35,385 nucleotides of DNA from Haplomitrium mnioides (taxonomy: Eukaryota; Marchantiophyta; Haplomitriopsida; Calobryales): positions 1 to 35,385 of the forward strand of contig JBNGIS010020312.1 in the NCBI GenBank assembly GCA_049999725.1, read 5' to 3'. Under the pieces are notes generated by a model. It saw only the letters and a program-made list of their open reading frames with translations, was not told the origin of the DNA and made no database searches. This document shows, one piece after another, positions 1 through 10,862 of this stretch (position 1 is its first letter; each line of letters starts with the position of its first letter). Made by a program: the position numbers and the translations under genes.

Positions 1-494
1 AAAAGGATTGAATTCAAAGGAGATCGCAAGAGAGGGGTGATTGACATAAATTGGCCAAGGATTTGAATGCAGAGGGAATGTGATCGCTGGTTGGGAAAAT
101 TCAAATCGAGGCTGGAGGTAGAACGAATGGGATGTAGGGAAATTGCGCGAGGGAGGATGGCATCGCAAGGGAATTGGAGGACATGGGAAGGATCAAGTAA
201 AGGGTAGATCGAGGAGAAAGAAATTCGACACATCGGCTATGTTGAGCTGATGGCTTTGCCGCCTCCATTCTAGATGCATCCGACTATGCAAAGCCATCTC
301 CAAGCATTCCAACCATCCACAGATCTTAATCTGAGTTCGCCAATTCACCTAACCCATCTACTAGAAACCCTCCATAGATTTATTCCAATAGAGGTGAGCG
401 CTCTACCTGCACGCAGATATCGATTGAGGCTGATGAGGAGGCATGAATTGACCAATGGGGATAGGATCGAGAAGGGTAAGATTTGAGACCAAGG

Positions 495-615
495 AAGAAT
501 CATCGTAAGTTGAAGGAGGAGAATTTTAAGAAGAGAAGGAAGGAGGAGAATTTCAAGAAGAGAGAGAAGGAGGAGAATTTCAGGAAGAAAGTTCAAGAGG
601 AGAATTCAAGGAGGT
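495..615 (+). repeat. Purine-rich minisatellite in the gypsy-1 LTR
   Basis: About three and a half degenerate units of roughly 27-28 bp built on ggaggagaatttcaagaag. The same block with the same number of units is at 18790-18905 in the other LTR copy, so it predates this insertion. The strand is almost pure A/G; the antisense ORF here (leucine-rich) is a low-complexity by-product. Confidence 0.75.
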
Positions 616-727
616 GAACCACATGGATCGAGAACAAGGCTTGGTTCTTAAAGCAAATGGGAACAAAAAGTAAAAGAACAAATGAAAAAGAACTAACTAA
701 GAAGGAGAAGATGAAGAACCAAATAGA

Positions 728-750
728 CCTTTATAAAGGCTTTAAATAAA
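728..750 (+). promoter_or_regulatory. Candidate LTR TATA box
   Basis: cctttataaaggc followed by tttaaataaa is conserved at 19018-19040 in the other LTR. A TATAAA within a retrotransposon LTR is the expected position of the RNA polymerase II promoter. No transcript evidence is available, and AT-rich sequence makes chance matches likely. Confidence 0.35.
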
Positions 751-2085
751 AAGGCCTCTAAAATTAGTTGAGGAAAGTGAGTTATGGCCAAGACTTGGAG
801 GACCTTCAAATGTGGCCTAAACTAAAGTTAACAATTAAAGTAGTTAATGGGTTAAGGTGTTTGGCCAAAAAGCTAGGCCTGAAAATGGGGACTATTATTT
901 TAGTTAGCCATGTCTAAACTTAGGAGTAAGTTAGTGGATGAGTTACGGCCAAACAAAGGATAAAGTGCCAAGAGATATGGGCGGTGGCTCTGCGAAGGGT
1001 AAAGGCTCTGGCGGGACTCATTTTTAGAGATTCACCACGGGGGTTCACGAGAGGAGCATTGGGAGTGCGGGACAGAGGAGGGGAGGAACAAAGAAGGAAG
1101 GCCATCACGCGATGAGAGCTAGAGGTGTTTTGCGGTTGGACTTGCAAGGCTAAAGGATTGGGTGGATTGTATTGCTCAGGGCTAGTGCTGGGGTACTTGC
1201 GGAGGGCATACATAAGTGTACCAGCCTTTGGAGGTGCTCCAAGAGCCAAGGACAACATTTTCGGGGAACTCAAATGATTGGGTCGTATCTTCAAGTCACA
1301 TCGCGTGGGAGGTACCATTGGATGTGTTTTTCTTCCCCTATCTCTGCAAAAACTAGTTGTGCTACCCCAAGCTACTCCATGACACAAGAGCAAGCTATAG
1401 ATTAAATTCAGGGCAAGTCGAGTGTGCCTTGGGAGGTGCATTGAGTGTTGATCTCTTCTAAGTAGACGTCGGTTTGGAGTTCTTGCTAGGCAGAGCGTGC
1501 TAGGGCGGTTCTGTCGGTGGATTTTATGAGTGTATGTGGGGTGGAGTGAGGGCCAGCAGTTCAGAGAGCTACTTTCTTATTGGTAGAAGTTGAAAAATCA
1601 ACTTCTTTTCTATTGGGAAGTCAATCTAGGAACTTTGGACGGTCGAAGTGAAATTACCCAACTACGTGTGTGTGCATGTGAGTACGTTGATGGGTATGTT
1701 AGAGGTTTATTAGAACTGCTATGGGTATTTGTGGGCCAATAGACCTAAGTGTGAGGCTTGTAAACTTTATGAAATATTATTCGAGTGCATTGATTTCATC
1801 TAAAAGAAGAGTGTTGGCTGTGGGTGTATGAGTGTGTGTGTTGTACTTCGTTGTCGTAAGTAGATCGCCCTAACAGCAAAATCCATCCAAGGGAAGGTTG
1901 TAGTTAACCTTGAGATTGTTGGAGATATTCGAGAGTGTGTTGGAGTTATTCCAAAGAGTGTAAGGAAGAGTTGGGGTCAAATTGGTGCAAAGCCCCTCCC
2001 ATAAAAGGTCCCAAAACACAAAACAGCCCTTAAGTTGGTGTAAATTGGTAGGAAATGAGATAAGGGACCAACCATAGGGCTGACA

Positions 2086-2454
2086 TTAACAATTTTTTGG
2101 CGATCACGGCGAGACAAAAGAGTTTTGGAAATTAACCTTGCTGCAAATTTTCAAGTTAGAAGAGTGGAGAGCACCGGTTTCCACATTTCGTGGCTAACTT
2201 GTGGTACCGCTCTAAAGTGGAGCAAGGATAAGATTTCTGGATATTTGGGAGCGGCTTAGCACCAGAAGTGGAAGGAGATCAACCAAGGAGGTTACCTTGT
2301 CCGAATACAGGAGGGATCTTTCTCAGAAGTGGAAGAAGCCTTGGAATTGTGGTTGGAGGTTCCTATTCCGGGCAACCCAAAACCTATATGGCCAATATAG
2401 GGCATGTAGCCCAGCAACTGCTAATAGGGCATGTAACATAGAGATCCCGGTTCA
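2086..2454 (+). other. gypsy-1 untranslated leader with possible primer-binding site
   Basis: Starts right after the LTR end. ttggcgatcacggcgagac at about 2097-2115 is where a tRNA primer-binding site should be and begins with the TGGCG seen in many gypsy elements, but I cannot assign the tRNA. The rest is 5' leader running into the gag frame near 2455; no separate gene is visible. Confidence 0.4.
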
Positions 2455-4132
2455 AATATAAAACATTCAGAGGGTCCACTAGGGAAGACCCGGATAAGTT
2501 GCTGAATGATTTTGAAGGCACAGCTTATGCTAATGGGGAGAACCTAATTAAGAAAACTATTCTCTCTAGAGTGCTGAAAAGAGAGGCTGGTCCTTGGTAC
2601 CAGACTCTACTAGAGGCTACCAAGAAGAATTGGGACACCTTCAAGTCAGCCTTCTTGGAGGAATTCAAGAAGGTAGGAGGTGAATCAAAGGCCCTGAAAA
2701 GGATAGGCCAACTTGAAATGAAGAAGACAAAATTTGTGCAGAAATTTTTGCAGCGATTCCAACGAATGGCCAGGAAGATCACACCCCCAACATCAGATGG
2801 AATGCTCACCTCTTGGTTTATTTCAGCCCTACCCAAGAGTTTAGAGGCTTAGGTGAGGAGATCCAAACCCACGTGCCTTGAGCAACCAGTAGAAGAAGCC
2901 CAATCCTATGTCAAGGCTAAGGTTTCGAGCTCGAAGAGAAAGACAAAGAGGAGGGATGAGTTGGAGAGTTCCAGCCAAGAGGATAGCTCTGACGCTAGCT
3001 CCTCTTCATAATTTGAATATGAGAGTGAGAGCAGCCCAGAAAGTTCAGAGGTTGAAAGGCCCCATAAGAGGTGAAAGAAGAGAGGGAGTAAGAAGAAAAA
3101 AGAGGTCAAAGAGACAAAGGGCAGAAGACATGAGAAACACAGGGAGTTTAGGGAGAAAAAACCCTTTAAAACCAATGATAGAGGCACTAGGGCAGAAACC
3201 AGCAAGAGGAGGGGGTTAAAAGACCCCATGGAGAAAATTAACGTGCAATTGGAGGCCATGACAATCCATTTTGCAGGCCTAAAGCCAGAGGGAAAAAAAC
3301 TACTATCACAAAAGGCTCATGTATAGTGCGTGAAGTGTATAAGTTATGGGCACTCCCCACAAGAGTGCCCCATTGATGGGACCCCTATTCATTACGTGAG
3401 GGAGGATCCACCAGAGTGGTTCCCGGAGGAAGTGGAGTGCGTGCAAGAGGAGCCACCCGAGCTTGCATACCAAGTGGTCATTCAACCTCAAACGATGGCC
3501 AGCAAACCAGCCAATCTAGTGCCTGGCCAATCAGCTTCATGAGGGCATGCAAGACCAGAAGGCGCAAGGCCAAGCCCGAACCGAACTATGGTGATGGTAT
3601 GCTGGAATTGTGGGCAGCCAAGCACATTTCCCCCAACTGTCCCGAGCCCAGATGGCAAGGGTATGGCATGCCAGCCTTGCTATGCACCAATTGCAAGAAG
3701 AAAGGGCATCTGGCCAATAATTGCCCCCACACCATAAGGGAAGAGTTGCCCCTCAACCCTGTCCAGCAAGCACCACTACTAGCACCGATCAATCTGGTGA
3801 CCACTGCATGGGAACATGGGGCAGAATCTCTAGGGGTGGAGATGACTCTAGAGGAGGACTGCTACCGAGTGGCCACAAGGGCAGCATCCATGACCAAGGA
3901 GAGAAGGAAAGCCAGGCAGGTTTGGAAGAAAGAGAGGACCGCTAACGTGCTTCCTACCAAAGAGGATTCAGATTGCAAGAAGGAGCACCCCAAGTTATTC
4001 TACCCCGAGCAAGAGGAGGAAGTGAAGAGGCAGTTGAAGCTCAGCAAGTGGTGGATAAGACCCTACGGGAGATCAATTGGAGAAATGCAACCGAGGAGTA
4101 GGCCAAACAAGACCAGGCAGCCCAGCCACTAA
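2455..4132 (+). pseudogene. gag: gypsy-1 Gag (capsid and nucleocapsid), decayed
   Basis: Structural Gag that would pack element RNA into virus-like particles. The capsid-like part runs about 2455-2852, with a helical retrotransposon-gag pattern (NDFEGTAYANGE, GPWYQTLLE, FLQRFQRMARK) ending in a stop after KSLEA. A charged linker follows (Ser/Glu-rich, then Lys/Arg-rich, about 2900-3240). Nucleocapsid zinc knuckles come next. The first is CVKCISYGHSPQEC at 3327-3368, a good CCHC. The second starts CWNCGQP near 3600 and continues only after a frameshift as HISPNC. The third is CTNCKKKGHLANNC at 3683-3724. After the knuckles a basic/acidic tail runs in one frame to a stop at 4132. Several stops look like C-to-T changes (CAG or CAA to stop). 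The order gag, then protease and RT downstream, fits Ty3/gypsy. Confidence 0.85.
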
Positions 4133-4157
4133 GAGAACCGACCAACACTCTCATACC

Positions 4158-4743
4158 TTACAGCATCCAAAGGGATGTAAGGGATTGCTCGGTCACTGCG
4201 ACAGTGGGGCAGCTGATCAAGGATAGCTCTATATACAAGAGGCAGCTCCAAGAGCTACTCATGGGCACCAAGAAGAAAAGGAAGCTCCCAATGGTGGGCG
4301 CCACAGCCGATTTGACGATGATCTGTGAGAACAAAGGGGCCCCCGAGAAAGATGTCCAGATAGTAGGGTGTACGTTGTCCCTCGTGTCTGTGGATGGAGG
4401 GGCAGGAGTGAATATTATGGTGGAGGAGACTGCCCACCGTCTTGGCTTCAAGACTTTCTAGCCAACCAAAAGAATTATGTGGTTGGCTGACGGGTCTAGA
4501 ATTAAGCCCTTGGGGGCCTCGTTGAAGGTTCCAACCTAGATTGGAGGGAAGGAGTTTGCCTTGAACTACTTGGTTATGAGGCCAGCCAGAGCTTCCCCCT
4601 ACCATGTTTTAATTGGGAGGACTTGGTTGTACGGTGCCAAAGTGATGCACAATTGGGAGGACTCTACATTAGTGTTCGGGCCATCCAAGACCATGGTTCA
4701 CTATGGACATGTCCCACATGAGGGGAAGACTATAGAAGATTAG
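4158..4743 (+). pseudogene. gypsy-1 aspartic protease (retropepsin-like), decayed
   Basis: This would cleave the Gag-Pol polyprotein. The catalytic motif is VDGGAGVNIM, with the Asp codon at 4393-4395. The family usually has D-S/T-G-A, so DGGA is a lineage variant or a change. The flap and substrate-wall region follow (ADGSRIKPLG, then the hydrophobic VLIGRTWL near 4605). Two in-frame TAG stops, near 4461 and 4540, split it. Position between the zinc knuckles and RT is canonical. Inactive as it stands. Confidence 0.8.
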
Positions 4744-4764
4744 GAGTATGACACTGAGTGGTCA

Positions 4765-5163
4765 GTGGAAGAGGAGTTAGAGGACGATGACACTTATTGT
4801 CTGAAATTGGTGAGCAACATGACGGAGGTAGATTTTGTTGGTGAAACAGAAACAAGGGTAAATCAGTTGGAGACTTCTGTATTCTGGGCTGGGGAAACAA
4901 AGGAAGGAGGGTCAGGAGTGTCTATCCTTTGCTCTGAACTTAATCAAAAAGGGGAGTCACGAGTATCCACTTCTAGCCTTGAAACCGATCTAAAAGAGGA
5001 GTTGGCTGCGGCCATCATTCCAGCGAGGGATGACCACCAATGCGGGGGAAGAAAGCCTGACAAAAAGCTTGCTGCAGGTGGCCTAAGGCTTTCCCAATTG
5101 GAGTCAGACTATGACTCCACTAACAAGAACAAAGTGGAGGTCATACGGGCGAAGCAGTACTAA
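4765..5163 (+). pseudogene. gypsy-1 acidic spacer between protease and RT
   Basis: A 132-codon open stretch that starts with an acidic run (MEEELEDDDTY) and is Ser/Thr/Glu/Lys-rich with no recognisable domain. Gypsy polyproteins often carry such a variable linker between protease and reverse transcriptase, and the frame leads into RT sequence just downstream. A TAG stop just before it (4741) separates it from the protease. It is treated as part of Pol and not as an independent gene. Confidence 0.6.
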
Positions 5164-6030
5164 GAAATAACGGTTTTCGGTAGGACTTTCCAGCTTGGCT
5201 TCACCCTGAACAGGGGGGCTGAGAGGACTTTTATGTAGACCTTGGAGAATTATAGTGATATAGTTGCATGGAGTCATACAAACCTGAAGGGCATGCCCAC
5301 AAAATTAGGAGAGGATCGAATCGATTTGGAAGCCAACTCGACCCCGTGAGGCAGCGACAATATCGCATGAATCCACGCTTGTCTTTGCTGGTTAAGGAGG
5401 AGGTGGATAAGCTCCTGGATGTTTGGTTCATATACCCTATTCTTAACAATGAATGGGTGTCCCCTTTGGTAGTGGTGCCAAAGAAGGTAGGATTGGACGG
5501 AAAACCAAAAATACGGGTCTGCCAAGATTTCCCCAAGTTGAATGCAACCACAAAGAATGACCACTAACCCCTACCCTTTGCTGATGGTGTGCTGGACCTG
5601 GTGGCAGGCCAGAAAGTGTACAATTTCATGGACGGGTACTCGAGTTACAATTAGGGGTGGATACGAGAGGAAGACTAGTTAAAAACTGCTTTTACGACGA
5701 AGTGGGGAGTGTTTGCATTTTGGAGGATGCGTTTGGTCTCTGTAATGTACTTGATACATTCCAGAGATTGATTATGAATATATTTCATGATTACCTAAGA
5801 AAGTTCATTGAGATCTTCATTGACGACTTCGTGGTGTATGGTAAGGTGAAAGATCATAAGGAGCATGTATGGCTCACATTTCAACGTTGTAGGGAAACAA
5901 GGTTGCGGCTGCACCATGGAAAATGCTTCTTTGTGATCAAGGAAGGCATATTATTGGGGCATAAGGTCTCAAGCCAGGGAATCATGGTGGACCAAGAGAA
6001 GGTGGCATTATGGATAAGGGTGGCATTTCC
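5164..6030 (+). pseudogene. pol: gypsy-1 reverse transcriptase, frameshifted
   Basis: RNA-dependent DNA polymerase domain. Visible blocks in order: fingers WVSPLVVVPKK (about 5452-5487), then KIRVCQDFPKLNATTK and NDH before a stop, then the palm motif VYNFMDGYSSYN near 5620-5650. The next block (KWGVFAF, FGLC, FQRL) needs frame changes around 5690-5740. The catalytic box reads FIDDF, with the two Asp codons at 5822-5827, matching the family Y/F-x-D-D. The next box is LGHKVSSQGI. At least one stop replaces a Gln codon (SSYN-stop). All core motifs can be found, so the decay is point-like. The gene cannot give one product now. Confidence 0.88.
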
Positions 6031-6600
6031 GACGTGTTTGGTGAGGTGCAAGGATTCATGGGTTGCGTTGGCTACTACCGGAGGCTTATCCCCAAATTTG
6101 CCTTAGTAGCCTATTACCTGAATAAGATGGTGAAGAAGGGCAGCAATTTTGAGCCAACCAAGCCAAGGAAATCTAGTTTTAACAAACTCAAAAGGCGATT
6201 GACCAATGCCCCGATCCTAGTACCCCCAAACTGGTCTAAAGAATTCCATGTGATGGTGGATGTTTCAGGTTTCTATGTGGGAGCAGTGTTGAGCCAGTTG
6301 GATGAGGAAGGAAGGGACCACCCGATCTACTTTTCCAACATACTCCTCTCAATGGCGGAAAAGAATTACTCGCCCACCGATCGTGAGGCGTTGGGAATAA
6401 TCTACTCGTTGAAAAAAATTCAAGCATTACTTGTTGCACTACAAGGTAGTGTTCCACACGGATCATGACGCCCTGAAGTACATGGTCAACAAGCCTGATT
6501 TGATCGGGAGAGTGGCGAGGTGGATGTTATTAGTCCAAGAATTTGATTTAAATTTGAGGTACGCGTCAAACTAGGGAAGAAACACCATAATGCATATTTC
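6010..6600 (+). pseudogene. gypsy-1 RT connection and RNase H, frameshifted
   Basis: RNase H removes RNA from the RNA:DNA hybrid. The frame opens with the connection motif FMGCVGYYRRLIPKFA (about 6050-6100). The RNase H core follows: FHVMVDVSGFYVGAVLSQ with a catalytic-type Asp near 6257, then NYSPTDREALGIIYSLKK with the Glu near 6385. A frameshift near 6420 moves the end (FHTDHDALKYM, about 6455-6485) into another frame. It overlaps the RT frame by a few codons, which is a frameshift effect and not a real overlap. Confidence 0.85.
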
Positions 6601-6603
6601 TTC

Positions 6604-7953
6604 TTGAAGATCAATGGGAGGCCGAGTAAGGAGGGAGTTGGGAACATCTTCCCTGATGAAGATTTGTTTCACATCAAAGAAGGGAGACCGACAGAATATG
6701 GAGATGTCATTCAATTCCTCTTAGCGACAAAAAATCCACCAAGACACACGTCGGAACAAGCGGCTATTTTTCTTAGAAAGGTGAGGCCCTTCCTAATGAT
6801 CAAGGGAATTCTGCACATGCAAGACATGAATGGAAAGATGCGCAGGTGTTTGGAGAAAGACCAGTCTACAGTGGTGATGTGAGCCATGCACAAGGAAGAG
6901 CCAGGTGGCCATTTTGCTACGGAGACCACCATACGGAAAATTGTGGATGCAAAGTATTGGTGGCCCACCCTGCATAGGGATGTCCACTTCTTTGTGAAGA
7001 GGTGTGATGCATGCTAAAGGATTGGAAAACCTGCAGCAGCCCGCCACCATCCCCTAGTGCCAATCATTCCCTTAGCTCCATTTGAAAAGTGGGAGATTGA
7101 CTTCATTGGGCCCATCACCCCTTCCACAAGGCAAGGAAACATGCATATTTTGCTTTCCACTGATTATGCCACCAAGTGGGTTAAGACCCAGACAACCAGA
7201 AAGGATGATGCACCGACGATGGCCCGATTCCTCTACGAGCAGATTTTCACAAGATTTGGGGCGCCACTAGAATTGGTGAGTGACCAAGGCACTCATTTCA
7301 TTAATCAGGTCATCAATGAGCTCACGGAGAGATATCTTGTCAAGCACGGAAAAACCACAGCCTATCACCCTAAGGCCAATGAGTTGACGGAGAGAGCCAA
7401 TGGCATTATGGGGAAAATTCTGAGCAAAACGGTGGCTACCAATAAAGTGGACTGGGATTTGAGGCTGCTGACCGCTACACATACCTACAATCTGGCCTAC
7501 AAGACCACCACAGCCCACTGCTCTTACTTCCTGGTTTTTGGGTAGCATTCGTTGGTTCCCATAGAGTTTGAAGTTCCAACAGCCCAAGTGACAATGGAGG
7601 AAAGAATGGTTGAGGATCCAAGCCAAATGGAAAAGGTACATCAGTTAGAAGCCTTGGCAGAAATCAAAACAGCGACGCAAGAGCAATTGAAACATCAACA
7701 ACAATTGACCAAGAAGCAACACGACAAGAAGCTTCGACCAATTGAATTCAAGGCTGGTGATTTGGTGCTACTCTACGACATCAGGTTCTTGCACTTTCTT
7801 GGGAAGCTGCATACCAAGTGGATGGGACCATACATGGTGAGAGTGCTTCATGGAAATGGGTTGGTGGAGTTGAGCACATTAATAGGGGAACACATTCCCA
7901 ATCATGTTCATTACGACAGGCTAAAGCGGTATTACCACCAAGAGAACCAATGA
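6604..7953 (+). pseudogene. gypsy-1 integrase, nearly complete
   Basis: Integrase joins LTR ends to target DNA. The N-terminal HHCC finger is visible: H-x-E-E-P-G-G-H near 6890, then CDAC near 7008, broken by stops at about 6880 and 7015. The DDE core is complete: Asp in EIDFIGP (codon 7099-7101), Asp in VSDQGTHF (7282-7284) and Glu in ELTERANG (7390-7392). There are 35 residues between the last two, the classical D-D-35-E. The C-terminal part includes KAGDLVLL and KWMGPYMV, typical of the integrase C-terminal beta domain with GPY/F motif, and ends at a stop at 7953. One in-frame stop lies near 7544. This is the best preserved part of gypsy-1. Confidence 0.9.
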
Positions 7954-8760
7954 AGGGGGCGCTGCCCTGTACAACGTGGGATGCTTGTACATACAATTGC
8001 TGGAGTCAAGGGATTACATATTTGAGATGTGCAGATTTAATCATTGGTTGGAGGTGTGGCGTTTTTTAGTGTCTTTTTTAGTGGTTTTTGGACTAGATTC
8101 AGTGAGGAGTTGCATGGCATGTGGCAGTAGCCAACTTGGACACCAAGGGCAGCAAGCAATGTGAGACCAGAGCGGCAGAGACAGCCATCAAGACGGGAGG
8201 AAAACATCAGTCGAGAAGGTACAAAAATCGCGGATTGAGAAGGATGGTGGTGTGGTTGCTGCTCGGTGGACTGGTGTGAAGAAGACAGCCTGCGCAGCGA
8301 TGTGTGGTGAGTTGTGAGGTGTGTTTGTACCCCTGTACCGCAAGAGTTGTGCAAATTCTGGTTAAAAGAAGGTTGGTGTGGTATGTTCGTTTGTGTCTTT
8401 GTTTTGTGTGTGTGTGTGTTGCGTTGTGTGGGGGATCAGCCAGATCAACTCAAGGACAGCCACCAAGGAAGGATAGAGCAGTGGTCATGGAGGAGCCCAA
8501 CAAGGTTAGAGAGAGGAAGGGTGTTTGCGGAGTCGCTGCACAATTACAAAGAGAGTTATGTTGGTCGAGTTATCTCACATTTTTTCAGATTTTTGTGTTT
8601 AACCTGGCCTAGCACAATACTTTGAGCCCAGAACTGATCAACCTGGTGCACAAAGGAGGGAAAAGAGAATTAAATTAGGTTAAGGAGTTGTTCGGAATCC
8701 GAGAAAGCAGGTTTGTTCGGTTCCATTAGAGGGCGGACCCGATTTGGCACAAAGAAGGAG
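7954..8760 (+). other. gypsy-1 3' non-coding region between integrase and 3' LTR
   Basis: No protein domain is recognised here. It contains a short (GT)n tract near 8400-8425. Purine runs that could serve as polypurine tract are aaaggagggaaaagag (about 8651-8666) and acaaagaaggag ending at 8760. The second is directly followed by TGACATCA, a plausible LTR start. Short ORFs in this stretch have no support. Confidence 0.5.
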
Positions 8761-9726
8761 TGACATCAAAAATTCGGCCTAGGAGAGAATGGCGAGGAGA
8801 ATTTGACAAAAAGCAAGGCAATGTGAGCCATCCTGCCCCTATCCTACACATTTCTCCCTTTGTTTTGTTTTCCCTGATGTTGAATACTCCGTTCGGTTCT
8901 CCTCTGTTCTGGAGACTCTGTTATCTGGCCTCATCTGTTCTTTATTTCTCTATCAAAGTTGGTATGTTATGAGTGTCCCCACATAGCTGGAGGTTCTGAA
9001 TTGTGCCCTCTTTACCTTGTCCGAGAGAAGTTTTTGTAATGTTTTATTTTGTTTTGTTTAAGTGAGTATTTTATTCATATGCCCTTGGAGTATTTTTATT
9101 ATATTCTACTATTGCAGGGGGCTCTACTTCCCCTTTCCGATGGTCTGTGTATAAACCATGTTGGTAGTGTTTAATTTAGTTTCTTTTATTTTACTTTAAT
9201 ATTTAAAATATTTATATTTATTATTTATATTTTTATACTATATTATATNNNNNNNNNNNNNNNNNNNNNNNNNNNNNNNNNNNNNNNNNNNNNNNNNNNN
9301 NNNNNNNNNNNNNNNNNNNNNNNNNNNNNNNNNNNNNNNNNNNNNNNNATATTATATTGTATTAATTATTAGCCATTAAATATTTTTAATATTTTAATAT
9401 TTTGCATTATTTTAATATTTTATTATTATTACAATATTTTTATTTTTATTTTATTTATTAAATATTATTATTTATATTATTTTATTTTAGTAATAATAAT
9501 TATTATTAGTATTATTATTATAATTTTTTATTATATTATTTGTATTTTTGTTTATTACTTTAATTTTTATTATTTTGATTAAAGTATTGTTTTTTATTTT
9601 TATTTTTTACTATTATTTTACTATTTTATTTTTTAATTATTTATTATTAGTATTTTATTGTTTTATTTTTTATTATTTTAACTTTTTTTTTTTTTTATTG
9701 TAGTTTTACTTTTATATTATTAATTA
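8761..9726 (+). mobile_element. Candidate first part of the gypsy-1 3' LTR, split by copia-A
   Basis: Inferred LTR start at TGACATCA (8761), after a purine run. The LTR end GCTGACA (20373) gives TG…CA termini. The segment passes into long A/T low-complexity DNA (from about 9040) and is interrupted at 9727 by copia-A. Subtracting copia-A, the LTR would be about 3.4 kb. The matching left-LTR start lies outside the window, so this boundary is a prediction. Confidence 0.4.
9040..9726. repeat. A/T low-complexity tract with assembly gap
   Basis: Almost pure A/T, dominated by ATT/TTTA words, with an exactly 100-N gap at 9249-9348. A round 100-N gap usually marks unknown length. Similar A/T sequence resumes at 17944 on the other side of copia-A, as expected if the tract was one piece before that insertion. 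Confidence 0.8.
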
Positions 9727-9834
9727 TGTTATCGAATGAGCACTATACACATACACACATAAGTCTTGAAGATGAATGAGTAGAATAAATTGTGGATGAC
9801 TACTTATATAGGGTATATATATGTTTCTATAACA
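9727..9834 (-). mobile_element. copia-A 3' LTR (108 bp)
   Basis: Short LTR with terminal inverted TGTTAT/ATAACA. Preceded by target duplication aatta (9722-9726). It differs from the other copy at about 16 of 108 positions by eye. Read on the minus strand it contains ACCCTATATAAGTAG (about 9801-9815), a plausible TATA box. Confidence 0.9.
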
Positions 9835-10320
9835 CTCACTGTTGGCTCATTCTTCTTCTAACAATCAACCACTTTTAGTACTATATGCTATGTAAGTCCT
9901 TAGTTTAAATCCTATTCTATGTGTGGTCTCATTAAAACCCTCCCGCTTTCTTCCAAGGGAAAGAGTGCCACCACATAATTTGATAAGTAATAATAATAAA
10001 TATGATGATAGTGTGTGGAGTGTGTGCGTTCGTAACAAAAGTCAAAAAATGTCAAAATTTTTTGTTTTGAAAGTAAAGCTAATATGTGGTGTTGTTGCGC
10101 AATGTTGTTGTGTCCTCCATAGCTGTGTCTTAAAGATCTTTTTGAAAAAATGATGTCAGCCTCAAAAGTTGAGAAGTGATGTCAGCTTTTGACATAATCT
10201 TCGCATGTCATTACCTGTATGACATTTCAAATAGATTAGATATCTTTCAAAATAAATGATTGAATATGCAATCCTTGTTGTTCATGACTAAAGGTCAGAG
10301 AGAAAAAAAAAAGCAATTAT
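9835..10320 (-). other. copia-A 3' untranslated region
   Basis: Lies between the RNase H end and the 3' LTR. No domain is seen. The polypurine tract expected just right of 9834 (read on the minus strand) is poor: gaagaagaatgagcc is purine-rich but about 10 bases from the LTR. The plus-strand ORF at 9923-10153 has no support. Confidence 0.5.
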
Positions 10321-10862
10321 TGTTTGCTTCTTTATTGTAATTCATATAGTCTTCGCAAACCAAGCCATTGAGTATGTGCAATTCGCAAAGCAGGTGGAAG
10401 TGGTTTGGTGAAGATATCTGCTCTATTATCTTTACTCGCTATCTATTGGACATTTATTTTGTCACCATGTTGCTCATGGGTGTAAAAGAATTTAGGGGCA
10501 ATGTGCTTAATCATGTCGTCCTTGATATAACCTTGAGCAATTTGCTCGACGCATGGTCGATTGTTCTCATATATTATTGTAGGAGACTGAAGTAGAGGTT
10601 GGCCCGTATTGATGTTGATATGATCAATGAGTTTTCAGAGCCATATACATTCCCTACTAGTTTCATAGAGTGCCATGATTTCTGCATGGTTAGTCAAGGT
10701 AGTTATAATTGCCTGTTTGGTGCTTTTCCATGAGATAACAGTGCTTCCTTTAAGGAAGAGATATCCTGTTTGAGATAGTGCGTCATCAAGATCAGATAAA
10801 TATACAACGTCAGCATAACTGACAATATCATTCATTGCATTTCTGGGGAAGAAGAGTCTCAT
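10321..10862 (-). pseudogene. copia-A RNase H
   Basis: C-terminal domain of the copia polyprotein. The minus-strand frame shows SYADVVYLSD, then SQTGYLFLKG, ISWKSTKQA and NHAEIMALYETSRECIWL, which are the ordered RNase H blocks of plant copia. Past 10635 the frame continues after stops with ADIFTKPLPPAL and WLGLRRLYEL (about 10325-10400), the standard end of copia polyproteins. Some stops are present, so it is not functional. Confidence 0.88.

Larger units (their letters stand above)
1..2085 (+). mobile_element. gypsy-1 5' LTR, truncated by window start
   Basis: This stretch is repeated in the same orientation at 18279-20373. Both copies end in the same sequence (…ccatagggctgaca), after which they diverge abruptly into gypsy leader (2086) or a different gene (20374). 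Copy-to-copy identity is about 93% over 721-960, 95% over the last 105 bases and nearer 85% around 1261-1320, counted by eye. Long direct copies flanking a gypsy gag-pol identify it as the 5' LTR. Its true start lies left of the window, so full LTR length and left target duplication cannot be read. ORFs inside it on both strands are not conserved between the two copies and are not genes. Confidence 0.9.

Noticed and set aside
920-1441. 173-codon minus-strand ORF in the gypsy-1 LTR
   Set aside because: Antisense inside an LTR; the second LTR copy breaks the frame into several pieces, and no domain is recognisable.
2906-3259. 117-codon Ser/Leu-rich minus-strand ORF
   Set aside because: Antisense shadow of the charged Gag linker; low complexity.
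8395-8430. GT-rich stretch as a regulatory element
   Set aside because: Short interrupted microsatellite; no further evidence.
8760-8972. Octapeptide QGNVSHPA here and again at the start of the 34956 ORF, with MTS nearby in both
   Set aside because: Homology does not extend beyond the short match at DNA level (about 18 of 25 bases), so chance is the simpler explanation; worth a search only if the 34956 family is resolved.
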